A DNA stretch of 64,000 bases from Bacteroidales bacterium SW299. GTDB lineage: Bacteria > Bacteroidota > Bacteroidia > Bacteroidales > Bacteroidaceae. The stretch lies in assembly GCA_019550975.1 (NCBI GenBank), contig SDWH01000017.1:29457-93456 (forward strand), given 5' to 3'. The notes under the pieces are model-generated. The model worked only from the letters and a program-made list of their open reading frames with translations. It did no database searches and was not told the DNA's origin. Positions 54,775-63,923 of the stretch are shown in pieces; the stretch's first letter is position 1, and every line of letters begins with the position of its first letter. The translations under genes and the position numbers were made by a program.

Positions 54775-57066
54775 ATGTCCCATCTGACTCCTCTTATCAG
54801 CGATCTGGCATTGATACTGATTTGTGCCGGAATTACCACCCTCATATTCAAGAAACTGAAGCAGCCTTTGGTGTTGGGCTACATCGTGGCCGGCTTCCTT
54901 TGCAGTCCGCATTTCCAGTTTACGCCTTCGGTTGCGGATGAGGTGAACATGCAGATATGGTCTGAAATCGGCGTCATCTTTCTTCTGTTTGCGCTGGGGC
55001 TGGATTTCAGTTTCAAGAAGATGCTTAAATCAGGTTCGTCAACGGTAATCGCCGCCTGTACCATCATTTTCTGCATGATTCTGATCGGGATGTTTGTGGG
55101 ATGGCTGTTCGGCTGGAAGCAGATGGACTGTATGTTTCTGGGGGGTATGCTCGCGATGTCGTCGACCACCATCATTTACAAGGCGTTCGACGACATGGGC
55201 CTGAGGCAACAGCGTTTTGCGGGCATCGTGTTAAGCATTCTGGTGCTTGAGGACATTCTGGCGATCGTGCTGATGGTGATGCTGACCACGCTGGCGGTTA
55301 GCAAGAATTTTGAAGGAGGGGAGATGGCCTACAGCATTGTCAAGCTGGTTTTCTTTCTGGTGCTGTGGTTTGTGGTAGGCATTTATCTGATTCCGCTGTT
55401 CCTCCGCCGGGTACGCAGGCTGATGAGTAACGAAACATTGCTCATCGTGTCTTTGGCGCTGTGTTTCGGCATGGTGGTTCTTGCGGCCAAAGTAGGCTTC
55501 TCGCCGGCTTTCGGTGCCTTTGTGATGGGTTCTATCTTGTCTGAAACCATCGATTCGGAGCGTATTGAGCATTTGGTCAATCCGGTCAAGGATTTGTTTG
55601 GAGCCATCTTCTTTGTATCGGTAGGGATGATGGTAGATCCGGCTATGATTGTAGAGTATATCGGCCCGATTATTGTAATCGTGCTGGCGATTCTGGTCGG
55701 CCAGACTGTTTTCGGTACGGGCGGCGTGCTGCTTTCCGGACAGCCGTTGAAGATTGCCGTTCAGTGCGGGTTCAGTCTGACCCAGATCGGTGAGTTTGCA
55801 TTCATCATCGCGTCGCTTGGAGTGAGCCTGAATGTGACGAGCCATTTCCTTTACCCCATCGTGGTTGCCGTTTCGGTCATCACCACTTTCTTCACTCCCT
55901 ATATGATACGGCTTTCCGGTCCTGCCTATCGCCTGGTGGACGCTCATCTGCCCCGGTTCTGGAAAGAGCTTCTCCGCCGTTATTCCGCAGGAACCAGCAC
56001 CGTAAACCATCAGAACAACTGGAAGAAGCTGCTGACGGCTATTCTTCGTATCGTATTGGTCTATTCGGTCTTGTGTGTGGCTGTTATGGTCTTGTCGTTC
56101 AATCTGTTCCTTCCCCTGCTTGTTTCCGCCTTGGGCGACTTTTGGGGAAAGGTGGCGGGGGCTGCCGTGACAATCGTGCTGGTGGCTCCGTTTTTGCGGG
56201 CCATGATCATGAAGAAGAACCACTCCATCGAGTTCAAGGCATTGTGGGCTGACAACCATTACAATCATGCGCCGCTGATTTCGGTAATATTGCTTCGCAT
56301 CATCCTTGGCATCGGGTTTGTTGTATATATCGTAGAGTATCTTTTCCAGACTTCGACGGCTTTGGTTGTCGGTATAGCGCTGGTGCTGGTTGTACTGATG
56401 ATCTTTTCGCGTTTCCTGAAAAAGCAGTCGATCGGGTTGGAGCGGACTTTTGTGCAGAATCTTCGTTCGAAAGATGTCCATAAGGTCTATTTGGGAGAGA
56501 AGCGTCCGGAATATGCGGGCCGTCTGCTCGACAGGGACTTGCACTTGTCTGACTTCGCTGTTCCGGCAGATTCGCTGTGGGGCGGCAAGACGCTGAAGGA
56601 GCTGGATTTAGGGAAGAAATACGGGGTGCATGTGGCTTCTATTATCCGCGGAAAGCACCGGTTGAATATACCGGGAGGAGAAAACCGGATTTATCCGGGC
56701 GATACGTTGCAGGTCATAGGGACAGATGATCAGTTGTCTGTTTTTACGACTCAGGCAGAAAAGGTTTCAGACTATCATTCGGATGATGATTTTGAGAAGC
56801 GTGAAATGTATCTGAAGCAGTTTGTCATAGTGGCGGGTTCTCCGTTCTGCAAACATACAATCAGAGAGTGCGGCGTGCGCAACAAGTATCACTGCCTTGT
56901 TGTCGGTATCGAGCTGACCACCGGAGATTCCCTTCATAAGCCCGATGTGAACCTTCCGCTTAATGAAGGTGATATTCTTTGGGTTGTGGGAGAAAAAGAT
57001 AATCTGGCGGCGCTCTTCGCTGTAAACCAGCCGGAGGAGCGAAAGAATGATGTGGACGAAGAATGA
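54775..57066 (+). CDS. CPA2 cation:proton antiporter with two TrkA-C domains
   Basis: The 763-residue protein has a KefB/NapA-like exchanger of about twelve helices (LVLGYIVAGFLCSPHF, LFALGLDFSFKKML, AFGAFVMGSILSETIDSERI, LTQIGEFAFIIASLG). Further hydrophobic segments reach to about residue 550, and two RCK-C/TrkA-C modules follow at the end (LGKKYGVHVASIIRGKHRLN and GVRNKYHCLVVGIELTTGDS). There is no obvious Rossmann TrkA-N domain, so KefC-type NAD or glutathione gating is not indicated. It probably exchanges K+ or Na+ for protons. Confidence 0.9.
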   Translation: MSHLTPLISDLALILICAGITTLIFKKLKQPLVLGYIVAGFLCSPHFQFTPSVADEVNMQIWSEIGVIFLLFALGLDFSFKKMLKSGSSTVIAACTIIFCMILIGMFVGWLFGWKQMDCMFLGGMLAMSSTTIIYKAFDDMGLRQQRFAGIVLSILVLEDILAIVLMVMLTTLAVSKNFEGGEMAYSIVKLVFFLVLWFVVGIYLIPLFLRRVRRLMSNETLLIVSLALCFGMVVLAAKVGFSPAFGAFVMGSILSETIDSERIEHLVNPVKDLFGAIFFVSVGMMVDPAMIVEYIGPIIVIVLAILVGQTVFGTGGVLLSGQPLKIAVQCGFSLTQIGEFAFIIASLGVSLNVTSHFLYPIVVAVSVITTFFTPYMIRLSGPAYRLVDAHLPRFWKELLRRYSAGTSTVNHQNNWKKLLTAILRIVLVYSVLCVAVMVLSFNLFLPLLVSALGDFWGKVAGAAVTIVLVAPFLRAMIMKKNHSIEFKALWADNHYNHAPLISVILLRIILGIGFVVYIVEYLFQTSTALVVGIALVLVVLMIFSRFLKKQSIGLERTFVQNLRSKDVHKVYLGEKRPEYAGRLLDRDLHLSDFAVPADSLWGGKTLKELDLGKKYGVHVASIIRGKHRLNIPGGENRIYPGDTLQVIGTDDQLSVFTTQAEKVSDYHSDDDFEKREMYLKQFVIVAGSPFCKHTIRECGVRNKYHCLVVGIELTTGDSLHKPDVNLPLNEGDILWVVGEKDNLAALFAVNQPEERKNDVDEE

Positions 57067-57131
57067 GCGCCTGCGCTTGTTTTTCCCGGTCCTATTTTGA
57101 CTAAATTGAAAGGGGGTATCTCTATTGATAA

Positions 57132-57180
57132 CAAAAGAGCCGTATCATTTTCAGGCAGAGAAAATGATACGGCCCTTCTG
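57132..57180. terminator. Bidirectional terminator between antiporter and S4 gene
   Basis: A 13-bp perfect stem, GCCGTATCATTTT (57139-57151) with AAAATGATACGGC (57161-57173). On the minus strand it is followed by TCTTTTGTT. It serves the S4-protein gene and probably also the antiporter gene. Confidence 0.85.
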
Positions 57181-57193
57181 CTTCAATATCTGA

Positions 57194-57622
57194 TCATTCG
57201 TCTTCTTCGTCCTCAAAGTCGAAGTCAAAATCGAAATTGTCGCTGTATTCGGGAGTGAAGAACTCGTCGAGGTCGCGCCTGTCTTTTTTTGTCGGGCGTC
57301 CTGTCCCTTTGGCTCTGTTTACGAATCCGCTGATTCTGTTCATTTCCAGCAGTTCGTACTGGTCTGGAGTGGTTACATTCTCCATGATTTCAGGTACCAG
57401 TTTGGCACCTACCCTTTTTTCGATAGCCTGCAGCACTTTAAAAGAGTAGGTTACCGGCGGTTTTCTTACCTGTATTACATCGCCAGGCTTGATCATCCTT
57501 GCCGGTTTTGCTTGGGCTCCGTTTATGGATACACGTCCTTTTTTGCATGCTTCCGCCGCTATTGTCCGTGTCTTGAAAATTCGTGCAGCCCACATCCATT
57601 TGTCTATTCTAGCTTCAGGCAT
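57194..57622 (-). CDS. S4-domain RNA-binding protein (Hsp15-like)
   Basis: The 142-residue protein starts MPEARIDKWMWAARIFKTRT, an S4 RNA-binding domain of the Hsp15 (HslR) type (EACKKGRVSINGAQAKPARM). It ends in a basic stretch and a very acidic tail (DFDFDFEDEEDE). Hsp15 binds stalled 50S subunits carrying peptidyl-tRNA; adjacency to pth (peptidyl-tRNA hydrolase) fits this. Confidence 0.9.
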   Translation of the reverse strand: MPEARIDKWMWAARIFKTRTIAAEACKKGRVSINGAQAKPARMIKPGDVIQVRKPPVTYSFKVLQAIEKRVGAKLVPEIMENVTTPDQYELLEMNRISGFVNRAKGTGRPTKKDRRDLDEFFTPEYSDNFDFDFDFEDEEDE

Positions 57623-57637
57623 AGTTTTCTTACAAAA

Positions 57638-58201
57638 TCATTTGTTGTTGAATTGGTTCATTGCATTGTTCAGTCCTGCCAGGCAAAACATTTTGACGGC
57701 TTCGCCAGCCATTTCCAGCCGTTCGGGCATGAGTTTCATGTCTTCTTCGCTGAAATGTCCGAGCACATAGTCTATCTGTCCTCCTCTCGGAAAGTCGTTT
57801 CCGATGCCGAAGCGCAGGCGGGCGTAATTCTGAGTCCCTAATGTAGCGGCGATGTGCTTCAGTCCGTTGTGTCCGGCATCGCTTCCTTTTCCTTTCAACC
57901 TCAGCGTTCCGAAGGGAAGTGCCAGATCGTCCACTACTACCAGCAGGTTTTCCAGCGGAATCTTTTCCTGCTGCATCCAATAGCGCACAGCATTTCCGCT
58001 CAGGTTCATGTAGGTGGAAGGTTTGAGCAGGACCAGTTGTTGTCCTTTGACCGACATGTTTGCCACTGCGCCGTATCGCTTGTCGCTAAAAACAATATTG
58101 GACGCCTTAGCAAGGGCGTCCAATACCATAAATCCTATATTGTGACGGGTATTCCGGTATTCTTCACCGATATTCCCCAGTCCGGCTATCAAGTATTTCA
58201 T
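57638..58201 (-). CDS. pth: Peptidyl-tRNA hydrolase
   Basis: The 187-residue enzyme starts [20 protein letters not shown] (catalytic Asn-His region), with [40 protein letters not shown] and [15 protein letters not shown]. It frees tRNA from dropped-off peptidyl-tRNA. It lies between rplY and the S4 gene, a conserved order. Confidence 0.97.
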   Translation of the reverse strand: MKYLIAGLGNIGEEYRNTRHNIGFMVLDALAKASNIVFSDKRYGAVANMSVKGQQLVLLKPSTYMNLSGNAVRYWMQQEKIPLENLLVVVDDLALPFGTLRLKGKGSDAGHNGLKHIAATLGTQNYARLRFGIGNDFPRGGQIDYVLGHFSEEDMKLMPERLEMAGEAVKMFCLAGLNNAMNQFNNK

Positions 58202-58223
58202 TGAAAAGGATTGTCAGTTTTTA

Positions 58224-58820
58224 TTATTTGCCAGCGTTAGCTTGTGCACCACGAGCCGCACGAGTCAATTTAACTGCGCAGACAACAGAGTCTTTTGCGT
58301 TCAGCAGTTCCAGACCTTCGTAGCTCAGTTCGCCAACTTTGATTGTTTTGCCCAGTCCCAAGTTAGAAACGTTGATAACCAGACGTTCCGGAATGACGTT
58401 ATAAAGTGCTTTAACTTTCAGCTTGCGCATCTGAAGTGACAATTTACCGCCGGCTTTCACACCTTCAGCCAATCCTTCAAGCTGAACGGGAACTTCCATT
58501 ACGATCGGGTTGGATTCGTCAATCTGATAAAAGTCGATGTGAAGAATCTTGTCAGTTACCGGGTGGAACTGAATGTCTTTCATGACTGCATTGACGATTT
58601 TGCCATCGATGTTCAGGTCTACAACATAAATATGCGGAGTATAAACCAGTTTTCTTACGGCTTCGTTTGTTACGGCGAAGTGTGTGTCGATGATATTTCC
58701 GTTTTCATCTTTCTGTGATCCGTAAAGCACGCATGGGATAGAATCGTTCTTGCGCAGTTCGTGAGTTGCTTTCTTTCCTGTTTCTGTTCTTAAAGAACCT
58801 TTTACTTCAATTGATTTCAT
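58224..58820 (-). CDS. rplY: Ribosomal protein L25 (Ctc form)
   Basis: The 198-residue protein is the long CTC-type L25: an N-terminal 5S rRNA-binding domain (MKSIEVKGSLRTETGKKATH, DSIPCVLYGSQKDENGNI) and a C-terminal beta domain (VPVQLEGLAEGVKAGGKLSL). The Ala-rich end is common in this group. It leads the rplY-pth-S4 unit. Confidence 0.96.
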   Translation of the reverse strand: MKSIEVKGSLRTETGKKATHELRKNDSIPCVLYGSQKDENGNIIDTHFAVTNEAVRKLVYTPHIYVVDLNIDGKIVNAVMKDIQFHPVTDKILHIDFYQIDESNPIVMEVPVQLEGLAEGVKAGGKLSLQMRKLKVKALYNVIPERLVINVSNLGLGKTIKVGELSYEGLELLNAKDSVVCAVKLTRAARGAQANAGK

Positions 58821-58917
58821 TACTTAAAATTTTTGTGTTACTCTAAATTAAGTTGATTTGCTGCTTAATTCACCATCACACTGTGTGTTTGCACACGATG
58901 ATTTTTTAAAAGCGGTG

Positions 58918-58925
58918 CAAAGATA
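58918..58925 (-). promoter_or_regulatory. -7 box of rplY unit
   Basis: The minus strand reads TATCTTTG (TAnnTTTG), about 98 bp before the rplY start, implying a fairly long leader. Confidence 0.45.
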
Positions 58926-58963
58926 GCCTTTTTCTCCTTTTTGACCAACTTTTCCCCGAAAAA

Positions 58964-59347
58964 TTAGAAATCAATGTCTATTTTTATTTCATTGGCGTCT
59001 GGCGTAAGCGCATTCTTTCCCAAATTGTTTGTGTCGGCTATGTGTGTCTGCCCGTAAACCGGACCCTGTTCCTGTTCGATGAACTGAATGGCCTGCTTTA
59101 ATCCGTCCATGAATTTCTCGAAATCTTCTTTGTAAAGAAAGATCTTATGCTTTTCAAAGTTCACTTGAGAATCGTTTCCTTCGCCGAGTACGATTTTTTT
59201 GCTTTCGGTTATGGCTAAAAACATTTCATCTTTTCTGTTTCTCTTGACATCAAGATAATAAATGCGTTTCCCCGCTTTGATTGCTTTGGAGAAGACGATT
59301 TCTTTGTCTGCTTCACTAGCTGTTGTTTTCTTTTTCAGTTCTTCCAT
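58964..59347 (-). CDS. PUR-domain DNA/RNA-binding protein (DUF3276)
   Basis: The 127-residue protein has the bacterial PUR-alpha-like repeat (KEIVFSKAIKAGKRIYYLDV, then KHKIFLYKEDFEKFMDGLKQ). Such PUR proteins occur in Bacteroidetes and spirochaetes and bind single- or double-stranded nucleic acids as dimers. Its gene is divergent from nusB. Confidence 0.9.
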   Translation of the reverse strand: MEELKKKTTASEADKEIVFSKAIKAGKRIYYLDVKRNRKDEMFLAITESKKIVLGEGNDSQVNFEKHKIFLYKEDFEKFMDGLKQAIQFIEQEQGPVYGQTHIADTNNLGKNALTPDANEIKIDIDF

Positions 59348-59486
59348 AGTTCACAATACTTATAAAACCGCTTCAAAATTGCTGATTTTTTTGTAAATTG
59401 CAAAGGGCTGGCAGGATAAAAAAAACAAATCTCTAAAAAAAAGAAAAAATATGCCCTGCAGTGATGTCTGGTTTGAGAAATTTGAT

Positions 59487-59494
59487 TACTTTTG
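59487..59494 (+). promoter_or_regulatory. -7 box of nusB operon
   Basis: TACTTTTG (TAnnTTTG), 25 bp before the nusB ATG at 59520. Confidence 0.5.
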
Positions 59495-59519
59495 CAAACC
59501 TGAAATTTGTATAATTAAT

Positions 59520-60446
59520 ATGATTAATAGAGTTCTTATTCGTCTTAAGATAGTTCAGATAATATACGCATATTATCAGAATGGTGGTAAAAACTTGGAT
59601 ACGGCTGAGAAAGAATTGTTTTTCAGCTTGTCGAAAGCGTATGATCTGTACAACTATCTTCTCTTGTTGATGGTTGAGGTGACGCGGTATGCTGCAAAAC
59701 GAATTGATGCAGCCAAACACAAACTGGCTCCTACGAAGGAAGACTTGTCGCCCAACATGAAATTCGTTGAAAACCGTTTTATCGCGCAGCTCGAATCAAA
59801 TGTTCAGCTGAATGAGTTTATGGCTTCCCAAAAACGGACATGGGAGAATGAAAGTGAATTCGTTAAAGGCCTCTGCGAACAGATTATGCAGAGCGATATA
59901 TATAAGGAATATATGGCCAGCGAAACCTCTTCGTATGATGAAGACCGCGAACTGTGGAGAAAGCTTTACAAGAAGATGGTGTTCAACAATCAGGCTTTGG
60001 ATGATGTGCTTGAAGACCAGAGTCTGTATTGGAACGATGACAAGGAAATTGTGGATACGTTTGTGCTGAAAACCATCAAGCGCTTTGATCCGAAGAACGG
60101 GGAAAAGCAGGAGCTGCTTCCGGAATTCAAGGATGAGGAGGATCAGGACTTTGCCCGCCGTCTTTTCCGCCGTTCGATTCTGAATGCGGATTACTATCGC
60201 CATCTGATAAGCGAAAATTCGCGGAACTGGGATTTGAACCGTGTGGCGGTGATGGATATGGTGATCATGCAGATCGCTCTGGCCGAAATACTCAGCTTCC
60301 CGAACATACCGATCAGTGTTTCGTTGAACGAATACGTTGAGATTGCCAAGCTGTACAGCACGCCTAAAAGCGGGGCTTTCATCAACGGTACGCTTGACGG
60401 CATCGTGAAGCAGTTGAAGAAGGACAATAAACTGACAAAGAACTGA
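59520..60446 (+). CDS. nusB: Transcription antitermination factor NusB (long form)
   Basis: The 308-residue protein starts MINRVLIRLKIVQIIYAYYQ and ends with the NusB fold (NWDLNRVAVMDMVIMQIALA, ISVSLNEYVEIAKLYSTPKS, GAFINGTLDGIVKQL). E. coli NusB has 139 residues; the extra middle helical part is usual in Bacteroidetes. With NusE it promotes rRNA antitermination. It heads nusB-yajC-ybbR-coaE. Confidence 0.93.
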   Translation: MINRVLIRLKIVQIIYAYYQNGGKNLDTAEKELFFSLSKAYDLYNYLLLLMVEVTRYAAKRIDAAKHKLAPTKEDLSPNMKFVENRFIAQLESNVQLNEFMASQKRTWENESEFVKGLCEQIMQSDIYKEYMASETSSYDEDRELWRKLYKKMVFNNQALDDVLEDQSLYWNDDKEIVDTFVLKTIKRFDPKNGEKQELLPEFKDEEDQDFARRLFRRSILNADYYRHLISENSRNWDLNRVAVMDMVIMQIALAEILSFPNIPISVSLNEYVEIAKLYSTPKSGAFINGTLDGIVKQLKKDNKLTKN

Positions 60447-60482
60447 GAATAGTATTAATCAAAATCTAAATCAAGAAAAAGT

Positions 60483-60791
60483 ATGAATTTGTTAACTGTT
60501 ATGTTGCAGGCACAGGGGGGAGCCGACTACTCTTTCCTCATTATGATGGTAGCCATCTTCGTAATCATGTATTTCTTTATGATTCGTCCGCAGAACAAGA
60601 AGCAGAAGGAAATACAGAAGTTCCGCAAAGGTCTTGAGGTGGGTCAGTCTGTAATTACGGCCGGCGGCATTTATGGCAAGATTAAAGAAATAGAAGACAA
60701 CGCTGTGATCGTTGAAATCGCTCCGAGCGTAAAAATTAAAATCGACAAGAACTCGATTTACCCTGACGCGCAGTCGCAGGCTTCCAAATAA
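60483..60791 (+). CDS. yajC: Preprotein translocase subunit YajC
   Basis: The 102-residue protein has one N-terminal helix (SFLIMMVAIFVIMYFFMIRP), then the YajC motif RPQNKKQKEIQKFRKGLEVG and VITAGGIYGKIKEIED. It associates with SecDF in the inner membrane. Confidence 0.95.
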   Translation: MNLLTVMLQAQGGADYSFLIMMVAIFVIMYFFMIRPQNKKQKEIQKFRKGLEVGQSVITAGGIYGKIKEIEDNAVIVEIAPSVKIKIDKNSIYPDAQSQASK

Positions 60792-60808
60792 ATTAAGTCT
60801 GACTTAAG

Positions 60809-61840
60809 ATGTTCGCCAAGAAGAACATAAGAAGATATATTCCAATTGTTTACAGAAGGATCAGAAACTTCCTGCTAAGCGACAAGAGCAGGGAGTTTCT
60901 GATTTTTTTGTTTTTTGTGTTCGTGTCATTCTGCTTCTGGCTTCTGCAGACAATGAACGACGAATATCGTGCCGAATTCAAAATACCCTTGCGCCTGAAA
61001 GGGATTCCGGAAGATGTTGTAATGACTTCCGAAATCCCCGGACAGCTTAGAGTGAAGGTGGAGGACAGGGGAACTGTGCTTTTGAACTACATGCTGGGGC
61101 GCACGTTCTTTCCTGTGGTGTTCAATTTCGACGATTATAAGGATAAGGGAGGCTGCGTGCATATCCCGACGGCTGAAGTCATGAAAAGAATATCCTCGCA
61201 ACTGAACAATACCACGCGGATCGTTTCTGTGCATCCCGATACGATCGACTTTATTTATTCGCAGGGGGAGGCTAAGCAGGTGCCTGTCGCTATAAACGGA
61301 ACCGTGCTGGCCGGGATGCAGTATTATGTGAGCAATATGTATCTTTCTCCGGATTCCGTAACGGTCTACGCGCCGAAAAACTTGCTTGAAACTCTTTCTG
61401 TTGCCTACACCGCTCCTTTCACGATAGAGAATATCACGGATACCGTGAGGCGTCATCTTCCGTTGCAGAAGATCCGCGGTGTCAAGTTCGTGCCTGCATC
61501 GGCCGATCTGACGGTATGCACAGACATGTATTCAGAAAAAACGATTGAAATACCGGTTGTTGGCTTGAACTTTCCTCCGGGAAAGGTGTTGCGCACCTTT
61601 CCTTCGAAAGTCCGTGTGACATTTCAAGTGGGCCTGAAAAACTTCAAGCTTGTCTCGGAAAACGATTTCTTTATTGGAGTTTCTTACGAAGAGCTTGTAA
61701 AAAACAAGTCGGACAAGATTGAATTGTCGGTAAAGAAGTCGCCGGATTTCGTCAATCATATCCGCATTGTTCCGGCTGCGGTGGATTATCTGATAGAGCA
61801 GCAGCCCGAAGATCTTAAAGCAGATTCTATAGATGATTAA
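60809..61840 (+). CDS. YbbR-domain protein
   Basis: The 343-residue protein has a short basic cytoplasmic tail, one membrane helix (FLIFLFFVFVSFCFWLLQTM) and extracytoplasmic YbbR-like beta domains (FKIPLRLKGIPEDVVMTSEI, LSPDSVTVYAPKNLLETLSV). In Firmicutes such proteins (CdaR) regulate a diadenylate cyclase; here the neighbours are yajC and coaE, so the role is less clear. Its stop overlaps the coaE start by 8 bp. Confidence 0.85.
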   Translation: MFAKKNIRRYIPIVYRRIRNFLLSDKSREFLIFLFFVFVSFCFWLLQTMNDEYRAEFKIPLRLKGIPEDVVMTSEIPGQLRVKVEDRGTVLLNYMLGRTFFPVVFNFDDYKDKGGCVHIPTAEVMKRISSQLNNTTRIVSVHPDTIDFIYSQGEAKQVPVAINGTVLAGMQYYVSNMYLSPDSVTVYAPKNLLETLSVAYTAPFTIENITDTVRRHLPLQKIRGVKFVPASADLTVCTDMYSEKTIEIPVVGLNFPPGKVLRTFPSKVRVTFQVGLKNFKLVSENDFFIGVSYEELVKNKSDKIELSVKKSPDFVNHIRIVPAAVDYLIEQQPEDLKADSIDD

Positions 61841-62438
61841 ACTGGGAATAACGGGAGGGATAGGCAGCGGAAAGTCGTATGTGTCTTCTCTGCTTGAAAA
61901 GCGGGGAGTGCCGTTGTATGACACAGACAGCAGGGCAAAGATGCTGACTGTAGATTCGCCGGAAATACGTGACGGACTGACGGCACTGCTGGGAGCCGGT
62001 GTCTATGCTCCGGACGGATCCCTCAACAAGCCGTTGCTTGCCTCCTATCTGTTTGCCGGTGAAGAAAATGCCCGGAGAGTCAATTCGATCATTCATCCCT
62101 GCGTGTTTGATGATTTCCTTTTGTGGGCGGAGAGAATGCGAAGCGAGGGATGCCGTCTGGTGGGTATGGAAAGCGCCATACTGTTTGAGTCCGGATTCAA
62201 CAAAGGAGTCGACAAGACCGTGATGGTATATGCTCCGGAAGCCTTGCGTATCCGCCGCGTTATGCAGCGTGACGGAATGAGCGAACGCCAGGTGCTTTCG
62301 CGGATGAAGGCGCAGATGGGAGATGAGGAGAAAAGGAAGAAATCGGACTTTGTTATCTTGAATGACGGGATTTCTTCTCTTGAACCCCAGATTGACAACC
62401 TTCTTATTGCGCTCATCGGCAGAAAAGACATCGGATAG
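61833..62438 (+). CDS. coaE: Dephospho-CoA kinase
   Basis: The 201-residue kinase starts MIKLGITGGIGSGKSYVSSL (P-loop), with LYDTDSRAKML and ESAILFESGFNKGVDKTVMV. It phosphorylates dephospho-CoA, the final step of coenzyme A synthesis. It overlaps the ybbR gene. Confidence 0.96.
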   Translation: MIKLGITGGIGSGKSYVSSLLEKRGVPLYDTDSRAKMLTVDSPEIRDGLTALLGAGVYAPDGSLNKPLLASYLFAGEENARRVNSIIHPCVFDDFLLWAERMRSEGCRLVGMESAILFESGFNKGVDKTVMVYAPEALRIRRVMQRDGMSERQVLSRMKAQMGDEEKRKKSDFVILNDGISSLEPQIDNLLIALIGRKDIG

Positions 62439-62517
62439 TTTGTGTATTTCGTCTGAGGATTGTATTTTTGTCAACCGAAAGACAACTAATTTTTTTAAGA
62501 CATTATTTAGACGAGCT

Positions 62518-62937
62518 ATGTTAAAGACTATTTTGGCAATTTCCGGCAAGCCCGGTTTGTATAAGTTGGTATCACAGGCAAAAAATATGCTGATTGTTGA
62601 GTCGGTGAGTGCTGAGAAGAAAAGAATGCCTATTTATGGCAGCGACAAGGTGATTTCGTTGGGAGATATCGCCATGTATACCGATGCGGACGAAGTTCCG
62701 CTGGGCACAGTTCTTGAGTCGATCAAGAAAAAGGAAAATGGAGGCGAGATCTCTTTCAATTACAAGAAGGCTTCCAACGAAGAACTCCATGCTTTCATGG
62801 CAGAGGTGCTTCCGAATTACGACCGTGACCGTGTGCATACAAGTGACATCAAGAAACTTGTACAGTGGTACAATCTGCTTGTAGCCAACGGAGAAACGGA
62901 GTTTGTAGAAGAAGAAAGCGAAGAAAAGGCTGAATAA
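62518..62937 (+). CDS. DUF5606-family protein
   Basis: The 139-residue protein starts MLKTILAISGKPGLYKLVSQ, with VSLGDIAMY-like ISLGDIAMYTDADEVPL and FMAEVLPNYDRDRVHTSDIK, matching the DUF5606 proteins confined to Bacteroidetes. It has an acidic tail. Function unknown; its place behind coaE is recurrent. The ATG at 62518 is the family start. Confidence 0.88.
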   Translation: MLKTILAISGKPGLYKLVSQAKNMLIVESVSAEKKRMPIYGSDKVISLGDIAMYTDADEVPLGTVLESIKKKENGGEISFNYKKASNEELHAFMAEVLPNYDRDRVHTSDIKKLVQWYNLLVANGETEFVEEESEEKAE

Positions 62938-62963
62938 ACAAGCTGTTTTTCAACGGCCGGTTT

Positions 62964-63010
62964 CAAGGGCATCGGGAGATCTTGTTTTTAAGATGTTTCC
63001 GATGCCCTTG
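62964..63010 (+). terminator. Terminator after DUF5606 gene
   Basis: CAAGGGCATCGG (62964-62975) pairs with CCGATGCCCTTG (62999-63010), with an inner AGATCTT/AAGAT hairpin. No long T-run follows, but the 12-bp stem is perfect. Confidence 0.65.
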
Positions 63011-63218
63011 AAGTTTGTTGTGCCTGTCGGGCCCGGTTTGAGTCTTATATTATTGAATGATACAGATTAATTTTGAATTATCTGTTTGATTTTCAGCAGA
63101 TTTACGCGGTTTGAGTTTTGTTACGTGTAGTTGTATCAATCAGGATTTTTATTCTTTTCTGTAAATAACCTTGAGGTTTATATTTGTGGAGCATATATAA
63201 ATATTCAAAGATAAATCC

Positions 63219-63734
63219 ATGAATGATACAATGACAGAATTTAGTGGTTTGGTGGGCGATGCTTATCGGAAATACAGACATGATGTTTTCTTTTACGTTT
63301 ATGGCAGGATAGGCAGGAAAGAGGATGCGGAAGACTTGGTGCAAGACACTTTTCTCCGCCTTTGGAGTGCTGGCAGGCCTTTGAGTGAAGACACGCTCAA
63401 GCGATTGCTTTATACGATAGCCCGGAATCTGGTTACAGACTATCTGAGGAGGTTTTACAAGAGGCAGGAGGTGATGGAATATGTAGGCGGGGCGGAAGAG
63501 AGCTTCTGTGCGGGGACAGAAAGCCGTGTTATTATGGATGAGTTGAGGTGTCTGCTGTGGCGCAAGCTTTCGGAGCTGCCCGTACGCCGTCGTGAAGTAT
63601 ACATGCAGAGTCACTTCCGGGGGAGAAGTTCTGCGGATATTGCGGAAAAGATGAATCTCTCCAAAAGAACGGTAGAGAATCATTTGTTGGCCGGACGCAA
63701 GGAAATACGTACATATATGAAGCAGTTTCTGTGA
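63219..63734 (+). CDS. ECF-type RNA polymerase sigma factor
   Basis: The 171-residue protein has sigma region 2 (YRKYRHDVFFYVYGRI, EDAEDLVQDTFLRLWSAG, LYTIARNLVTDYLRR) and region 4 (LPVRRREVYMQSHFRGRSSA, KMNLSKRTVENHLLAGRKEI). It belongs to the group that in Bacteroides usually pairs with a FecR-type anti-sigma factor and a SusC transporter. No clear anti-sigma gene appears before the window ends 266 bp later. Confidence 0.93.
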   Translation: MNDTMTEFSGLVGDAYRKYRHDVFFYVYGRIGRKEDAEDLVQDTFLRLWSAGRPLSEDTLKRLLYTIARNLVTDYLRRFYKRQEVMEYVGGAEESFCAGTESRVIMDELRCLLWRKLSELPVRRREVYMQSHFRGRSSADIAEKMNLSKRTVENHLLAGRKEIRTYMKQFL

Positions 63735-63788
63735 AAATGTTTGTTGCTTGTTTGTGCATGTATTTTCCGAATGCCGTGAACGGTTCTA

Positions 63789-63872
63789 TATTCCACGTTG
63801 TGGAACGTACATTCCAGCCTTTGGAATGTACATTCCAGATTGTGGACCGTATATTCCACGTTGTGGAATATA
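63789..63872. repeat. Phased 21-bp dyad repeat array E (4 units)
   Basis: Units start at 63789, 63810, 63831 and 63852: TATTCCACGTTGTGGAAC, CATTCCAGCCTTTGGAATG, CATTCCAGATTGTGGACC, TATTCCACGTTGTGGAATA, each padded to 21 bp. Each is a dyad around TTCCA and TGGAA. The consensus equals that of array C. It lies 55 bp after the ECF sigma gene. Confidence 0.9.
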
Positions 63873-63923
63873 AAAAATGCCGCGGCAGACATGACTCTTT
63901 GTCGGGGTGAAAAGGAGAAGCGG

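Noticed and set aside
58870..58915. Hairpin CATCAC...GATG followed by TTTTTT between rplY and the PUR gene
   Set aside because: The T-run follows on the plus strand, where no gene ends; both flanking genes are on the minus strand, so a terminator call is not supported.
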